Below, piece by piece: positions 8,289-19,518 of a stretch of DNA of 64,000 bases (position 1 is the stretch's first letter; each line of letters opens with the position of its first letter). The notes below the pieces were generated by a model. That model ran no database searches. It saw only the letters and a list, made by a program, of their open reading frames with translations, and was not told where the DNA came from. Source of the stretch: Streptomyces sp. MST-110588. Its GTDB lineage: Bacteria; Actinomycetota; Actinomycetes; Streptomycetales; Streptomycetaceae. The translations under genes were made by a program, and so were the position numbers. The stretch covers positions 4,810,501 to 4,874,500 of the forward strand of contig NZ_CP074380.1 of NCBI RefSeq assembly GCF_022695595.1, read 5' to 3'.

Positions 8289-9011
8289 TCAGGCCCGCCG
8301 GTGCCCTATCAGCCGCGGCTTGGGCTCCAGGCCGTCCAGGCCGTGCCAGGCCAGGTTCACCAGGTGGGCCGCGACCTCGGCCTTCTTCGGTTTGCGCACG
8401 TCCAGCCACCACTGGCCGGTCAGCGCGACCATGCCGACCAGCGCCTGCGCGTACAGCGGTGCCAGCTTCGGATCGAAGCCGCGGGCCTTGAACTCCAGGC
8501 CGAGGATGTCCTCGACCTGGGTCGCGATGTCACTGATGAGTGAGGCGAAGGTGCCGGTGGACTGGGCGACGGGGGAGTCCCGTACGAGGATGCGGAAGCC
8601 GTCCGTGTAGGACTCGATGTAGTCCAGCAGGGCGAACGCCGCCTGCTCCAGGAGTTCGCGGGGGTGGCCGGCGGTCAGCGCGCCGGTGACCATGTCCAGC
8701 AACTGGCGCATCTCACGGTCGACGACGACGGCGTACAGGCCCTCCTTGCCGCCGAAGTGCTCGTACACCACCGGCTTGGAGACCCCGGCCTTGGCCGCGA
8801 TCTCCTCCACGGACGTGCCTTCGAAGCCGCGCTCCGCGAAGAGCGCGCGACCGATGTCCAGCAACTGCTCGCGGCGCTCCGCGCCGGTCATGCGCACCCG
8901 GCGGGTACGCCGGGCGCTCGCGCCGGTGGGAACCCGCTCCTTGTCGGCCCTATCCGCCCTGTCGGCCTTATCTGCCTTGTCGGTGTTCACGCTGCTGCCG
9001 TCGATCGCCAC
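8289..9011 (-). CDS. TetR-family repressor, second gene of the desaturase operon
   Basis: The 240-residue protein has a TetR DNA-binding domain at about residues 42-95 (REQLLDIGRALFAERGFEGTS, then AGVSKPVVYEHFGGKEGLYA). A C-terminal ligand domain has FRILVRDSPVAQSTG and ALVGMVALTGQWW. The first 40 residues include a DKA/DRA repeat made by 9-bp tandem units. It starts (GTG 9011) only 7 bp after the stop of the fatty-acid desaturase gene, so the two are co-transcribed. Two palindromes in front of the desaturase are likely operators. By context it should sense acyl chains and adjust desaturation; the ligand is inferred only. Confidence 0.85.
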   Translation of the reverse strand: MAIDGSSVNTDKADKADRADRADKERVPTGASARRTRRVRMTGAERREQLLDIGRALFAERGFEGTSVEEIAAKAGVSKPVVYEHFGGKEGLYAVVVDREMRQLLDMVTGALTAGHPRELLEQAAFALLDYIESYTDGFRILVRDSPVAQSTGTFASLISDIATQVEDILGLEFKARGFDPKLAPLYAQALVGMVALTGQWWLDVRKPKKAEVAAHLVNLAWHGLDGLEPKPRLIGHRRA

Positions 9012-9018
9012 CCGTCAA

Positions 9019-10016
9019 TCATGCCGCTTGTCCGGCCTTGTCCTTGCGCCGGGCGTCGATGCGCGAGGCGTCCGGCCACCGCACGTCATACGCCCAGCCC
9101 GCCTTCTCGAACCAGCGGATCAGACGGGCACTGGAGTCGAGCTGGCCCTTGAGCACGCCGTGCCGGGCCGAGGTCGGGTCGGCGTGGTGCAGGTTGTGCC
9201 AGGACTCGCCGCAGGACAGCACCGCCAGCCACCACACGTTGCCCGACCGGTCGCGCGACTTGAAGGGGCGCTTGCCCACCGCGTGACAGATCGAGTTGAT
9301 CGACCACGTGACGTGGTGCAGCAGCGCCACACGCACCAGCGAACCCCAGAAGAACGCCGTCAGCGCACCCTGCCAGGACCACGTCACCAGGCCCCCACCA
9401 GCGGCGGGAGCAGCAGCGATACGGTCGTCCACAGGACGAACTGACGGGAGATCCGGCGGATCACGTCGTCCTTGATCAGGTCCGGCGCGTACTTGTGCTG
9501 CGGGGTCTGCTCCTCGTCGAACATCCAGCCGATGTGCGCCCACCACAGGCCCTTCAGCAGCGCCGGCACCGTCTCGCCGTACCGCCACGGGGAGTGCGGG
9601 TCGCCCTGCGCGTCGGAGAACTTGTGGTGCTTGCGGTGGTCCGCCACCCAGCGGACGAGCGGTCCCTCGACCGCCAGCGAACCCATGATCGCCAGCGCGA
9701 TCCGCAGCGGCCGGCGCGCCTTGAACGAGCCGTGCGTGAAATAGCGGTGGAAACCGATGGTGATGCCGTGGCAGCCGATGAAGTACATGGCGGCCATCAG
9801 GCCCAGGTCGAGCCAGCTCACCCCCCAGCCCCACGCCAGCGGCACCGCCGCCAGCAGGGCGACGAACGGCAGGGTGATGAACAGCAGCAGAGTTATCTGC
9901 TCGACCGAACGCTTGCTGTCGCCGCCCAGCGTGGCGGAGGGCAGCGGGCTTTGGACGGGAGCCGGCGGCTGTGGCGTCAGAAGCTCGGGGCCGGCGGTTT
10001 CGGGGCCAGCAGTCAT
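9019..10016 (-). pseudogene. Acyl-CoA/fatty-acid desaturase, interrupted by a one-base frameshift
   Basis: Two frames together make one complete membrane desaturase of about 330 residues. The first part (10016 down to about 9397) has HRYFTHGSF (first His box) and DHRKHHKFSD (second). The second part (from about 9391) has the third box SWHNLHHADP and ends KDKAGQAA. Translation stops at 9384 in the first frame; adding one base to the C run at 9392-9396 (GGGGG on the coding strand) restores LLPPLVGGLVTW. The enzyme introduces a double bond into membrane acyl chains using O2 and a di-iron centre held by the His boxes. The single-base error lies in a homopolymer, so sequencing error is as likely as a real mutation. 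It is followed directly by the TetR gene. Confidence 0.87.
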
Positions 10017-10053
10017 ATACGTCCCTCGTCAGGGGCTCGGGAACGGTCACGGC

Positions 10054-10083
10054 TACGGGACCGTAACCTACGGTCTCGTAAGT
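10054..10083. promoter_or_regulatory. Tandem palindromic operator, probably for the TetR regulator
   Basis: TACGGGACCGTA (10054-10065, perfect dyad) is followed 15 bp on by the related dyad ACCTACGGTCTCGTAAGT (10066-10083, one mismatched pair). Both lie 38-67 bp upstream of the desaturase start, where a promoter would be. TetR proteins bind such dyads as dimers, and two adjacent dyads suggest a pair of dimers and autoregulation of the operon. This is inference from position and symmetry. Confidence 0.55.
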
Positions 10084-10375
10084 ATGGCAGCGCTGACGCC
10101 ACGTTCAAGGCCCCGACAGGCTCCTTATGGACGGCCCGAGCGGGGGAGGGGGCGGAGGGCATCGGCGGGCAAAGGCGGGCCAACCGGACGTACGCCGGAG
10201 GTGCCGGGCGGACGGGTGACCACAGAACGGACAGGGTGATCCGGCCCCGGAGAACACACCTATCCTGGGGGCGTCGGACAGCGCGGTCCGCAACCCGCCC
10301 CCAGCCACCACCGGGGGCACCCCTGCAAGCCCGGACGTGCTCAGATCACGAAGATCACTGCAAGGAGCCGCACCT

Positions 10376-13176
<2,801 letters not shown>

Positions 13177-13361
13177 CCCGGCGGCCGGCCGGGCCGGTGA
13201 CCTGATCCGCTACCGCGTACCGGAGCCCCCGGGGCCGCCGCGCACCGCTGGTTCCGGGTGCGCGGCGGGCCCGGTCGGCCCTGCCGGGCCGGCGTCCCCA
13301 ATCGCCGGACGGGCCCGATCCGGCGGGTGCGGCGCGGCACCTCACAGCGCGGCTCAGGACT

Positions 13362-14072
13362 TCACAGCGCGATGAAAGCCCCGCCCAGGAGCAGCACGCC
13401 CACCAGGCCCATGCCCCACGCCGTACGGTGCATCCGCAGCCCGCCGGCCACCACCAGGGCCGCCAGCAGCAGCGCGCCCGCGAACGGCACCCATGCGTGC
13501 AGGATGCCGCCGAGCCCCGTCCGTACCGCACTGTCCGTCCCCGGCTTGAGCGTCACCTCGATCCGCGCGCCCTGCTCCGGGGCCGACGCCGCGGCGATCG
13601 ACACCCGGGCGTGCTCCGCGCCGCCCGGCACGGACGGCTCGTACGGGCCCGTACACCGCTCACCATGGCAGACCGCCACCGTCATCGTGCCCCGCTCCCG
13701 GCCCTTGACGAACATCGCGTACTGAGCGGTGTGCCACGACGTCCAGACCCCGGCGACCAGCAGCACCAGCGTCAGGACGGCCATCAGCGCGGACCGGGCG
13801 GCCACCAGGAGTCTGCGCAGGCCCGCACCCGCCCGGCGGGCCCGGCCGGGTCCGCCGGCAGCGGGCTTCCTGGCCGCGGCGGGCCTGCCGGATGTCCGCG
13901 GCTTTCCGGTCGTCCGCGGCTTTCCGGATGTCCGCGGCTTTCCGGATGTCCGCGGCTTTCCGGCAGGCCGGGCGGACCGGGCAAGCCGGGGCGACGAGGC
14001 GCTCTTGGATCCCGCCTTCAGCCCGGCCGCGCTGGAACCGGCCGTCCTGGTACGCGTACTGGTACTGGGCAT
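13362..14072 (-). CDS. Membrane protein with a basic KPRTSG-repeat N terminus
   Basis: I do not recognise a family. The 236-residue product starts with about 85 residues rich in Lys, Arg, Pro and Ser, including four KPRTSG/KPRTTG repeats. A transmembrane helix follows (ALMAVLTLVLLVAGVW), then an extracytoplasmic domain of about 95 residues with a CHGERC pair, and two more hydrophobic segments at the C terminus. The basic repeats would sit in the cytoplasm and might bind nucleic acid or acidic lipid. It lies between ppc and pth and is not tightly coupled to either. Confidence 0.7.
   Translation of the reverse strand: MPSTSTRTRTAGSSAAGLKAGSKSASSPRLARSARPAGKPRTSGKPRTSGKPRTTGKPRTSGRPAAARKPAAGGPGRARRAGAGLRRLLVAARSALMAVLTLVLLVAGVWTSWHTAQYAMFVKGRERGTMTVAVCHGERCTGPYEPSVPGGAEHARVSIAAASAPEQGARIEVTLKPGTDSAVRTGLGGILHAWVPFAGALLLAALVVAGGLRMHRTAWGMGLVGVLLLGGAFIAL
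13890..13961. repeat. Four-copy 18-bp in-frame tandem repeat
   Basis: Units start at 13890, 13908, 13926 and 13944 with consensus GGATGTCCGCGGCTTTCC on the plus strand; one unit differs by two bases. It encodes KPRTSG repeats of the overlapping membrane protein gene on the minus strand, keeping the frame because 18 is a multiple of three. Confidence 0.9.
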
Positions 14073-14175
14073 GGCGGCGATCCTTGGCCATATGACAGCA
14101 CTCGGTCAACTCCGGGCCCGGCCGGACCGCCCACCCCGCCCGGCGGTTCGCCCGCCGTGCCCCACCCTGCCCGCT

Positions 14176-14766
14176 TCAGGAGTTGTACGCGCTCTGCGCC
14201 CGTTCCAGCCCATCGGTGACCAGCGACTCCACCGCGTCCGCCGCCCGGTCCACGAAGTAGTCCAGCTCCTTGCGCTCCGCCGAGGAGAAGTCCTTCAGCA
14301 CGAAGTCCGCCACCTGCATACGACCCGGCGGCCGGCCGATCCCGAACCGCACCCGGTGATAGTCCGGCCCCAGTGACTTCGTGATCGACTTCAGCCCGTT
14401 GTGACCGTTGTCGCCGCCGCCCAGCTTCAGCCGCAGCGTCCCGTAATCGATGTCCAGCTCGTCATGGACCACCACGACATGGCCGGCCGGCACCTTGTAG
14501 AAATCCCGCAGCGCCGTCGTCGGACCACCCGACAGATTCATGAACGACATCGGCTTGGCCACCACCACCCGCCGGCTGCCCGGCCCCGGCGCCCCGATCC
14601 GCCCCTCCACGACCTGCGCCCGCGCCTTGTGCGCCTTGAAACGCGCCCCCATACGCTCCGCCAGCAGATCCGCCACCATGAACCCCACGTTGTGACGGTG
14701 GGAGGCGTACTCCGGCCCCGGATTGCCCAGCCCCACGATCAGCCAGGGCTGCCCTGTGTCCGTCAT
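14176..14766 (-). CDS. pth: Peptidyl-tRNA hydrolase
   Basis: This enzyme releases tRNA from stalled peptidyl-tRNA. The 196-residue protein has [13 protein letters not shown] with the catalytic His in SHRHNVGF, then [11 protein letters not shown], the catalytic-Asp region [12 protein letters not shown], and [16 protein letters not shown] 14766 (MTDTGQPWL) is chosen since it follows a GGGAG box and gives the usual length; the frame runs further upstream through repetitive, unconserved sequence. It follows rplY on the same strand, 149 bp after its stop, with a strong hairpin between, so it may have its own promoter. Confidence 0.95.
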   Translation of the reverse strand: MTDTGQPWLIVGLGNPGPEYASHRHNVGFMVADLLAERMGARFKAHKARAQVVEGRIGAPGPGSRRVVVAKPMSFMNLSGGPTTALRDFYKVPAGHVVVVHDELDIDYGTLRLKLGGGDNGHNGLKSITKSLGPDYHRVRFGIGRPPGRMQVADFVLKDFSSAERKELDYFVDRAADAVESLVTDGLERAQSAYNS

Positions 14767-14851
14767 CCCCACATCTCCCGTCCTTGCATCCGCCGTCCGC
14801 GGGCCGTCCGCCGTCCGCGCATCTCCCGTCCCCACATCGCCTCGAAACAGC

Positions 14852-14893
14852 CCAACCGCCACCCCGCACCCGAAGGTGCGGAGCGGCGGTTGG
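14852..14893 (-). terminator. Strong hairpin after rplY
   Basis: CCAACCGCC (14852-14860) pairs with GGCGGTTGG (14885-14893), and an inner CCGCACC/GGTGCGG stem closes on a CGAA/TTCG tetraloop. It lies 22 bp beyond the rplY stop. There is no U tract, as is usual in Streptomyces. It could terminate or attenuate transcription before pth. Confidence 0.7.
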
Positions 14894-14914
14894 AAAAGCC
14901 GGTCCGGAAGGGGA

Positions 14915-15505
14915 TCAGCCCTGGGCCTCGTCACCCTCGCCCTCGGCGGACTCCGCCGGGGCCTCGGCCTGCGCCGAGACGACCTGAAGGACGACGGTCT
15001 CCGCCTCGACGGCCAGCGACGAGCCGGCCGGCAGGGTGATGTCCTTGGCCAGCACCGAGTCACCGGCGTCCAGGCCCGCCACGGAGACGGTCACCGACTC
15101 CGGGATGTGGGTGGCCTCGGCCTCGACCGGCAGGGTGTTCAGCAGGTGCTCCAGCAGGTTCGCACCCGGCGCCAGGTCACCCTCGGTGTGGATCGGGATC
15201 TCCACCGTGACCTTCTCGCCCTGCTTGACGGCCAGGAAGTCCACGTGGACCAGGAAGCCACGGATGGCCTCACGCTGCACGGCCTTGGGGATGACCAGCT
15301 CGCTCTTGCCGTCCACGTCCAGACGGATCAGGGCGTTCGGGGTCTTCAGGGCCATCATCAGCGCGTGGCTGTCCACCGCGACGTGCATCGGCTCGGCACC
15401 GTGGCCGTAGATGACCGCCGGGACCTTGTTCTCGCGACGCGTCTGACGCGCGGCACCCTTGCCGAAGTTGGTACGGGCCTCAGCGGCGAGCTTGATCTCG
15501 GCCAT
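14915..15505 (-). CDS. rplY: 50S ribosomal protein L25/general stress protein Ctc
   Basis: The 196-residue protein has the L25 5S-rRNA-binding domain (residues about 1-95: [20 protein letters not shown], then [12 protein letters not shown]). The longer TL5/Ctc C-terminal beta domain follows and ends in an acidic Glu/Ala tail. ATG 15505 follows GAGGAG at good spacing. The position directly before pth is the common bacterial pairing. It binds 5S rRNA in the large subunit. Confidence 0.95.
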   Translation of the reverse strand: MAEIKLAAEARTNFGKGAARQTRRENKVPAVIYGHGAEPMHVAVDSHALMMALKTPNALIRLDVDGKSELVIPKAVQREAIRGFLVHVDFLAVKQGEKVTVEIPIHTEGDLAPGANLLEHLLNTLPVEAEATHIPESVTVSVAGLDAGDSVLAKDITLPAGSSLAVEAETVVLQVVSAQAEAPAESAEGEGDEAQG

Positions 15506-15680
15506 GGCGCACTCCTCGTGATCTGTACGGAATCGGACCGTCACCCGGCCCACGACAGACCTGCTACGAAGAGCGCGTCGATAACGGACCGCCGCACATA
15601 AAATGCGGCCTCCCTCGCCGAGCAACTCACTGAGTCTACCCGGCGGGGAAGCCGCACCCAAAGTCGATCACTCAGCCCCG

Positions 15681-15786
15681 CAAGCCGTACGAGCTGCGCA
15701 AGCCGTACGAGCCGTACAAGTCGCACGAACTCCGTGAACCGTGCAAGCCGCACGAACTCCGCGAACTGTGCAAGCCGCACGAGCCG
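15681..15786. repeat. Degenerate 18/27-bp direct repeats between prs and rplY
   Basis: The word AAGCCGTACGAG or AAGCCGCACGAA recurs five times at 18-bp and then 27-bp spacing in the intergenic region. No matching conserved protein is seen on either strand. The rest of 15506-15808 holds only the rplY leader. The repeats may be non-functional slippage. Confidence 0.7.
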
Positions 15787-15808
15787 AGCGAGGAGGCCGA
15801 GCCGTCGC

Positions 15809-16783
15809 TTACTGCTCCTCGAACAGGCTCGTCACCGAGCCGTCCTCGAAGACCTCCTGGATCGCCCGCGCGATCGTCGGCGCCATCGACAGCACCGTGA
15901 TCTTGTCGAGCTCCAGCTCACCGGGGGTCGGCAGGGTGTTGGTGAAGACGAACTCACTCACCCGCGAGTTCTTCAGACGGTCCGCCGCCGGACCCGACAG
16001 GATGCCGTGCGTCGCCGTCACGATCACATCCGCCGCACCGTTGGCGAACAGCGCGTCCGCCGCCGCACAGATCGTGCCACCGGTGTCGATCATGTCGTCG
16101 ACCAGGACACACACCCGGCCCCGCACGTCACCGACCACCTCGTGCACGGTGACCTGGTTCGCCACGTCCTTGTCACGCCGCTTGTGCACGATCGCCAGCG
16201 GCGCGTCCAGCCGGTCGCACCACCGGTCCGCCACCCGCACCCGGCCCGCGTCCGGCGAGACCACCGTCAGCTTGTCCCGGTCCACCTTCGCGCCCACGTA
16301 GTCCGCCAGCACCGGCAGCGCGAACAGGTGGTCCACCGGGCCGTCGAAGAAACCCTGGATCTGGTCGGTGTGCAGGTCCACCGTGACGATACGGTCCGCA
16401 CCCGCCGTCTTGAGCAGGTCCGCGATCAGCCGCGCCGAGATCGGCTCCCGGCCACGGTGCTTCTTGTCCTGACGGGCGTACCCGTACGACGGGATGACCA
16501 CCGTGATGCTCCGGGCCGAGGCCCGCTTCAGAGCATCCAGCATGATCAACTGCTCCATGATCCACTTGTTGATGGGAGCCGTGTGGCTCTGCATCAAGAA
16601 GCAGTCCGCTCCACGGGCCGACTCCTGATAACGGACATAGATCTCACCGTTGGCGAAGTCGAACGCCTTCGTCGGGACCAGGCCGACACCGAGCTGGTGC
16701 GCGACCTCCTCGGCCAGCTCGGGGTGGGCGCGGCCGGAGAAGAGCATCAACTTCTTCTCGCCGGTCGTCTTGATCCCGGTCAC
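15809..16783 (-). CDS. prs: Ribose-phosphate pyrophosphokinase (PRPP synthetase)
   Basis: The 324-residue enzyme makes PRPP from ribose 5-phosphate and ATP for nucleotide, His and Trp synthesis. Motifs in order: FSGRAHPELAEEVA, FANGEIYVRYQESARG, the catalytic flexible loop region YARQDKKHRGREP, DLHTDQIQGFF, and the PRPP-binding VCVLVDDMIDTGGTI. The GTG at 16783 follows GAGGAG, and upstream frame extension has no family likeness. It lies 70 bp after glmU on the same strand, a frequent operon (glmU-prs) supplying wall and nucleotide precursors. Confidence 0.96.
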   Translation of the reverse strand: MTGIKTTGEKKLMLFSGRAHPELAEEVAHQLGVGLVPTKAFDFANGEIYVRYQESARGADCFLMQSHTAPINKWIMEQLIMLDALKRASARSITVVIPSYGYARQDKKHRGREPISARLIADLLKTAGADRIVTVDLHTDQIQGFFDGPVDHLFALPVLADYVGAKVDRDKLTVVSPDAGRVRVADRWCDRLDAPLAIVHKRRDKDVANQVTVHEVVGDVRGRVCVLVDDMIDTGGTICAAADALFANGAADVIVTATHGILSGPAADRLKNSRVSEFVFTNTLPTPGELELDKITVLSMAPTIARAIQEVFEDGSVTSLFEEQ

Positions 16784-16853
16784 AGCAAATCTCCTCGAAT
16801 CCTGTTTGCGTGCGTCTATCACGGTACGCCCCGCACGGCGTACCCGAGCACGA

Positions 16854-18308
16854 TCACTGCTCGCCGTCGGTCTCCTGGCGAGCAGCCGAAGCGGCCTGCG
16901 CGGCGGCGCTTCCGGGCCGCTTCCGAGCGACCCAACCCTCGATATTCCGCTGCTGGCCGCGAGCGACCGCGAGCGAACCCGGGGGCACATCCTTGGTGAT
17001 CACGGAGCCGGCAGCGGTGTACGCGCCGTCCCCGACCGTGACAGGAGCCACAAACATGTTGTCCGATCCGGTCTTGCAGTGCGACCCGATCGTCGTGTGG
17101 TGCTTGGCCTCACCGTCGTAGTTCACGAACACGCTCGCCGCACCGATGTTGGAGAACTCACCGATCGTCGCATCGCCCACGTACGACAGGTGCGGCACCT
17201 TCGTGCCCTCACCGATCGTGGCGTTCTTCATCTCCACGTACGTACCGGCCTTCGACTTCGGCCCCAGATCCGTACCGGGCCGCAGATACGCGTACGGACC
17301 CACGTTCGCCCCCGCACCGATCCGCGCACCGTCGGACACCGTGAACGACACCACCGCGCCCTCACCGACCGACGTGTCCGTCAGCCGCGAATGCGGACCC
17401 ACCTGGGCGTGCGCGGCGACATGCGTCCCGCCCAGCAACTGCGTCCCCGGGTGCACCGTCGCGTCCGGCTCGAAGGTGACCGTCACATCCACCCACGTCG
17501 ACGCCGGATCCACCACCGTCACACCACTGAGCATCGCGCGCTCCAGCAGCCGCTCGTTCAGCAGCCGGCGGGCCTGGGCCAACTGCACACGGTTGTTGAT
17601 CCCCAGGATCTCCCGGTGATCCGCCGCCACCGCCGCACCCACCCGGTGCCCGGCCTCCCGCAGAATCCCCAGCACGTCCGTGAGGTACTCCTCACCCTGG
17701 CTGTTGTCCGTCCGCACCTTGCCCAGCGCGTCCGTCAGCAACTGCGCGTCGAAGGCGAACACCCCGGAATTGATCTCCCGGACCAGACGCTGCGCCTCGG
17801 TGGCGTCCTTGTGCTCGACGATCTCGGTGACCGCGCCGTCCTCGGCACGGATGATCCGCCCGTACCCCGTGGCGTCCGGCACCTCGGCAGACAGGACCGT
17901 GACGGCGTTCCCGTCCGCGGCGTGCGTACCGGCCAGCGCGGCCAGCGTCTCCCCCGTCAGCAGCGGGGTGTCACCGCAGACGACGATCACGGTGCCGTCC
18001 AGCGCGACACCGCTGTCGCTCAGCTCCTCCAGCCCCATCCGTACGGCGTGACCGGTGCCGTTCTGCTCGTGCTGCACGGCGGTACGGATGTCCGGGCCGA
18101 TCCCCTGGAGATGCGCCCGCACCTGCTCACGGGCGTGGCCGACGACCACGACGAGGTGCTCGGGGTCCAGCTCACGGGCGGCGGCGACGACATGCCCGAC
18201 GAGGGAACGGCCGCTGAGGGTGTGCAGGACCTTGGGGGTCGACGACTTCATGCGGGTGCCCTCACCCGCTGCGAGAACGACGACGGCTGCCGGGCGATTG
18301 GCGCTCAC
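16854..18308 (-). CDS. glmU: Bifunctional UDP-N-acetylglucosamine pyrophosphorylase / glucosamine-1-phosphate acetyltransferase
   Basis: The 484-residue protein supplies UDP-GlcNAc for peptidoglycan. The N-terminal uridyltransferase has VVLAAGEGTRMKSSTPK and the sugar-phosphate region VCGDTPLLTGETLA. The C-terminal half is a left-handed beta helix of hexapeptide repeats with the acetyltransferase region RPGTDLGPKSKAGTYVEMKN. The start is GTG 18308 (VSANRPAA), after GAAGGGC. The open frame upstream runs into the tRNA region and is not coding. The C-terminal 20 residues (Ala-rich) are lineage-specific. Co-oriented prs follows. Confidence 0.96.
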   Translation of the reverse strand: MSANRPAAVVVLAAGEGTRMKSSTPKVLHTLSGRSLVGHVVAAARELDPEHLVVVVGHAREQVRAHLQGIGPDIRTAVQHEQNGTGHAVRMGLEELSDSGVALDGTVIVVCGDTPLLTGETLAALAGTHAADGNAVTVLSAEVPDATGYGRIIRAEDGAVTEIVEHKDATEAQRLVREINSGVFAFDAQLLTDALGKVRTDNSQGEEYLTDVLGILREAGHRVGAAVAADHREILGINNRVQLAQARRLLNERLLERAMLSGVTVVDPASTWVDVTVTFEPDATVHPGTQLLGGTHVAAHAQVGPHSRLTDTSVGEGAVVSFTVSDGARIGAGANVGPYAYLRPGTDLGPKSKAGTYVEMKNATIGEGTKVPHLSYVGDATIGEFSNIGAASVFVNYDGEAKHHTTIGSHCKTGSDNMFVAPVTVGDGAYTAAGSVITKDVPPGSLAVARGQQRNIEGWVARKRPGSAAAQAASAARQETDGEQ

Positions 18309-18421
18309 GGGGATGCCCTTCGGCTTCTTCGGGTGGTGGACACCCGAAGGATACCGGTGTGGTTTGAAGCCGAAACGCAGAAGGGTCCCGACCTTGCGGT
18401 CAGGACCCGAACTTCGAATTG

Positions 18422-18493
18422 CTCCCCCGCCAGGACTCGAACCCGGACAGATGGCACCAAAAGCCACAGTGCTGCCAATTACACCACGGGGGA
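18422..18493 (-). tRNA. tRNA-Gln (anticodon UUG)
   Basis: The complementary strand folds into a full cloverleaf of 72 nt. The acceptor TCCCCCG pairs with CGGGGGA. The D arm contains TAATTGGC. The anticodon stem GTGGC/GCCAT closes the loop TTTTGGT with anticodon TTG. The T stem CCGGG/CCTGG closes TTCGAGT. CCA is not encoded. It lies between glmU and an HTH/LAGLIDADG-like gene whose stop is 27 bp away. Confidence 0.95.
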
Positions 18494-18520
18494 TGGTTTC
18501 GGTCTAAACCGGACATTCCG

Positions 18521-19363
18521 TCAGGCTGTCGACCGGGCTCCCAACACTATGCCGCACCACCAGCCTTCGATGCGACGGTATAGGTCTGCGCTTTGCGTGA
18601 CGTAGATCGCTAGACAGCCTCTGTAGGTGAGCCCGGTGTTCTTCCGGTTCGTTGTCGGCCGGTGGCGCTTGAGTACCGTCTTGTTGAAGAGGGATGCGTC
18701 CACGCCGACGAGTTCCGACCAGTACTTCTCGGCGGCGGCCACATCGGCGGACTCGTGGATGCTGACATTGAAGTGCATCCGCTCCCTGGTCACGCCCATC
18801 AGCTCCAGCCACTTCAGGAAGAGGCTGATCACGTCGGGGTCGCTGTTGATGAACCTCACCAGCTCCCGGCGGGCGTACGGCTTGTCCTTGCCGCCCTCCG
18901 CCCAGTAGAGCGCGACCCCGGCGATGAACAGATCGCGGTCGGTCAGCTCGCCGACCTCGCCTTGGGCTTCCTTCTTCGTCCGCTCGCGCAGTTCGTCCCG
19001 CTCCTTGCGGTACGGCGCCCAGCGGGCCTCACGCATGCGCTCCAGGTGTTCGGGCCGAGGGGCCGGTTTGGGCAGGTCGCGAACCCAGAGAGAGACCGAA
19101 CTCTTCGAGACGCCCAGACGCTCCACGATCTCGTTGTAGGTCATGCCCTGCGCCCGTAGCTCCCGCGCCTTCGCCCGTAGGTCGTCCTTCGCGTTCGGGC
19201 GGCGGGTCCAGTCCGGTGGGGGCTCGCCTTCGAGCAGGCGGTTGAGGATGTCGTTGTTGTGGACGTGCAGGCGGTCGCGGATCTGGCGGCGGCTGAGGCC
19301 CTCGCGGCGGAGGGTGACGGCCTGCTCGCGCAGGGACTCGAAGTGCGTCGGTGTTTCCGGCAT
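18521..19363 (-). CDS. Double-HTH protein with a LAGLIDADG-like C-terminal domain, next to tRNA-Gln
   Basis: The protein has 280 residues. Two resolvase-like helix-turn-helix segments are visible: about residues 10-42 (LRREGLSRRQIRDRLHVHNN) and 62-96 (LRAQGMTYNEIVERLGVSKS). A charged linker follows. Residues about 140-280 (GVALYWAEGGK, RFINSDPDVISLFLKWL, TGLTYRGCLAIYV, DLYRRIEGWW) resemble the LAGLIDADG-like fold found in many actinobacterial proteins. This assignment is from memory of the pattern and not certain. No catalytic acid pair can be confirmed. It is convergent with nothing, is transcribed toward the tRNA gene, and has a poor ribosome site. The function is unknown. Confidence 0.72.
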   Translation of the reverse strand: MPETPTHFESLREQAVTLRREGLSRRQIRDRLHVHNNDILNRLLEGEPPPDWTRRPNAKDDLRAKARELRAQGMTYNEIVERLGVSKSSVSLWVRDLPKPAPRPEHLERMREARWAPYRKERDELRERTKKEAQGEVGELTDRDLFIAGVALYWAEGGKDKPYARRELVRFINSDPDVISLFLKWLELMGVTRERMHFNVSIHESADVAAAEKYWSELVGVDASLFNKTVLKRHRPTTNRKNTGLTYRGCLAIYVTQSADLYRRIEGWWCGIVLGARSTA

Positions 19364-19518
19364 GACGCCAGCTTCATGGTCCGGTTATACAAAATCCCCG
19401 AAAATGCGAGCGGTTCAGTAGTTCGAGGGAAAGCTGCGGATACTGGCCGGTAACGGGCGAGGGGCGTGCATGGGCACTCGACGGAAAAAGGTTCGTGGGC
19501 GCCCGTAGGCTGGTCGGT

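Noticed and set aside
15541..15780. Minus-strand frame of Arg/Leu repeats between prs and rplY
   Set aside because: It reflects the DNA repeats and reads through the rplY leader; no start signal or family.
18422..18520. tRNA-Gln 3' end as an integration site
   Set aside because: I see no duplicated tRNA end or integrase gene nearby, so an attachment site cannot be supported.
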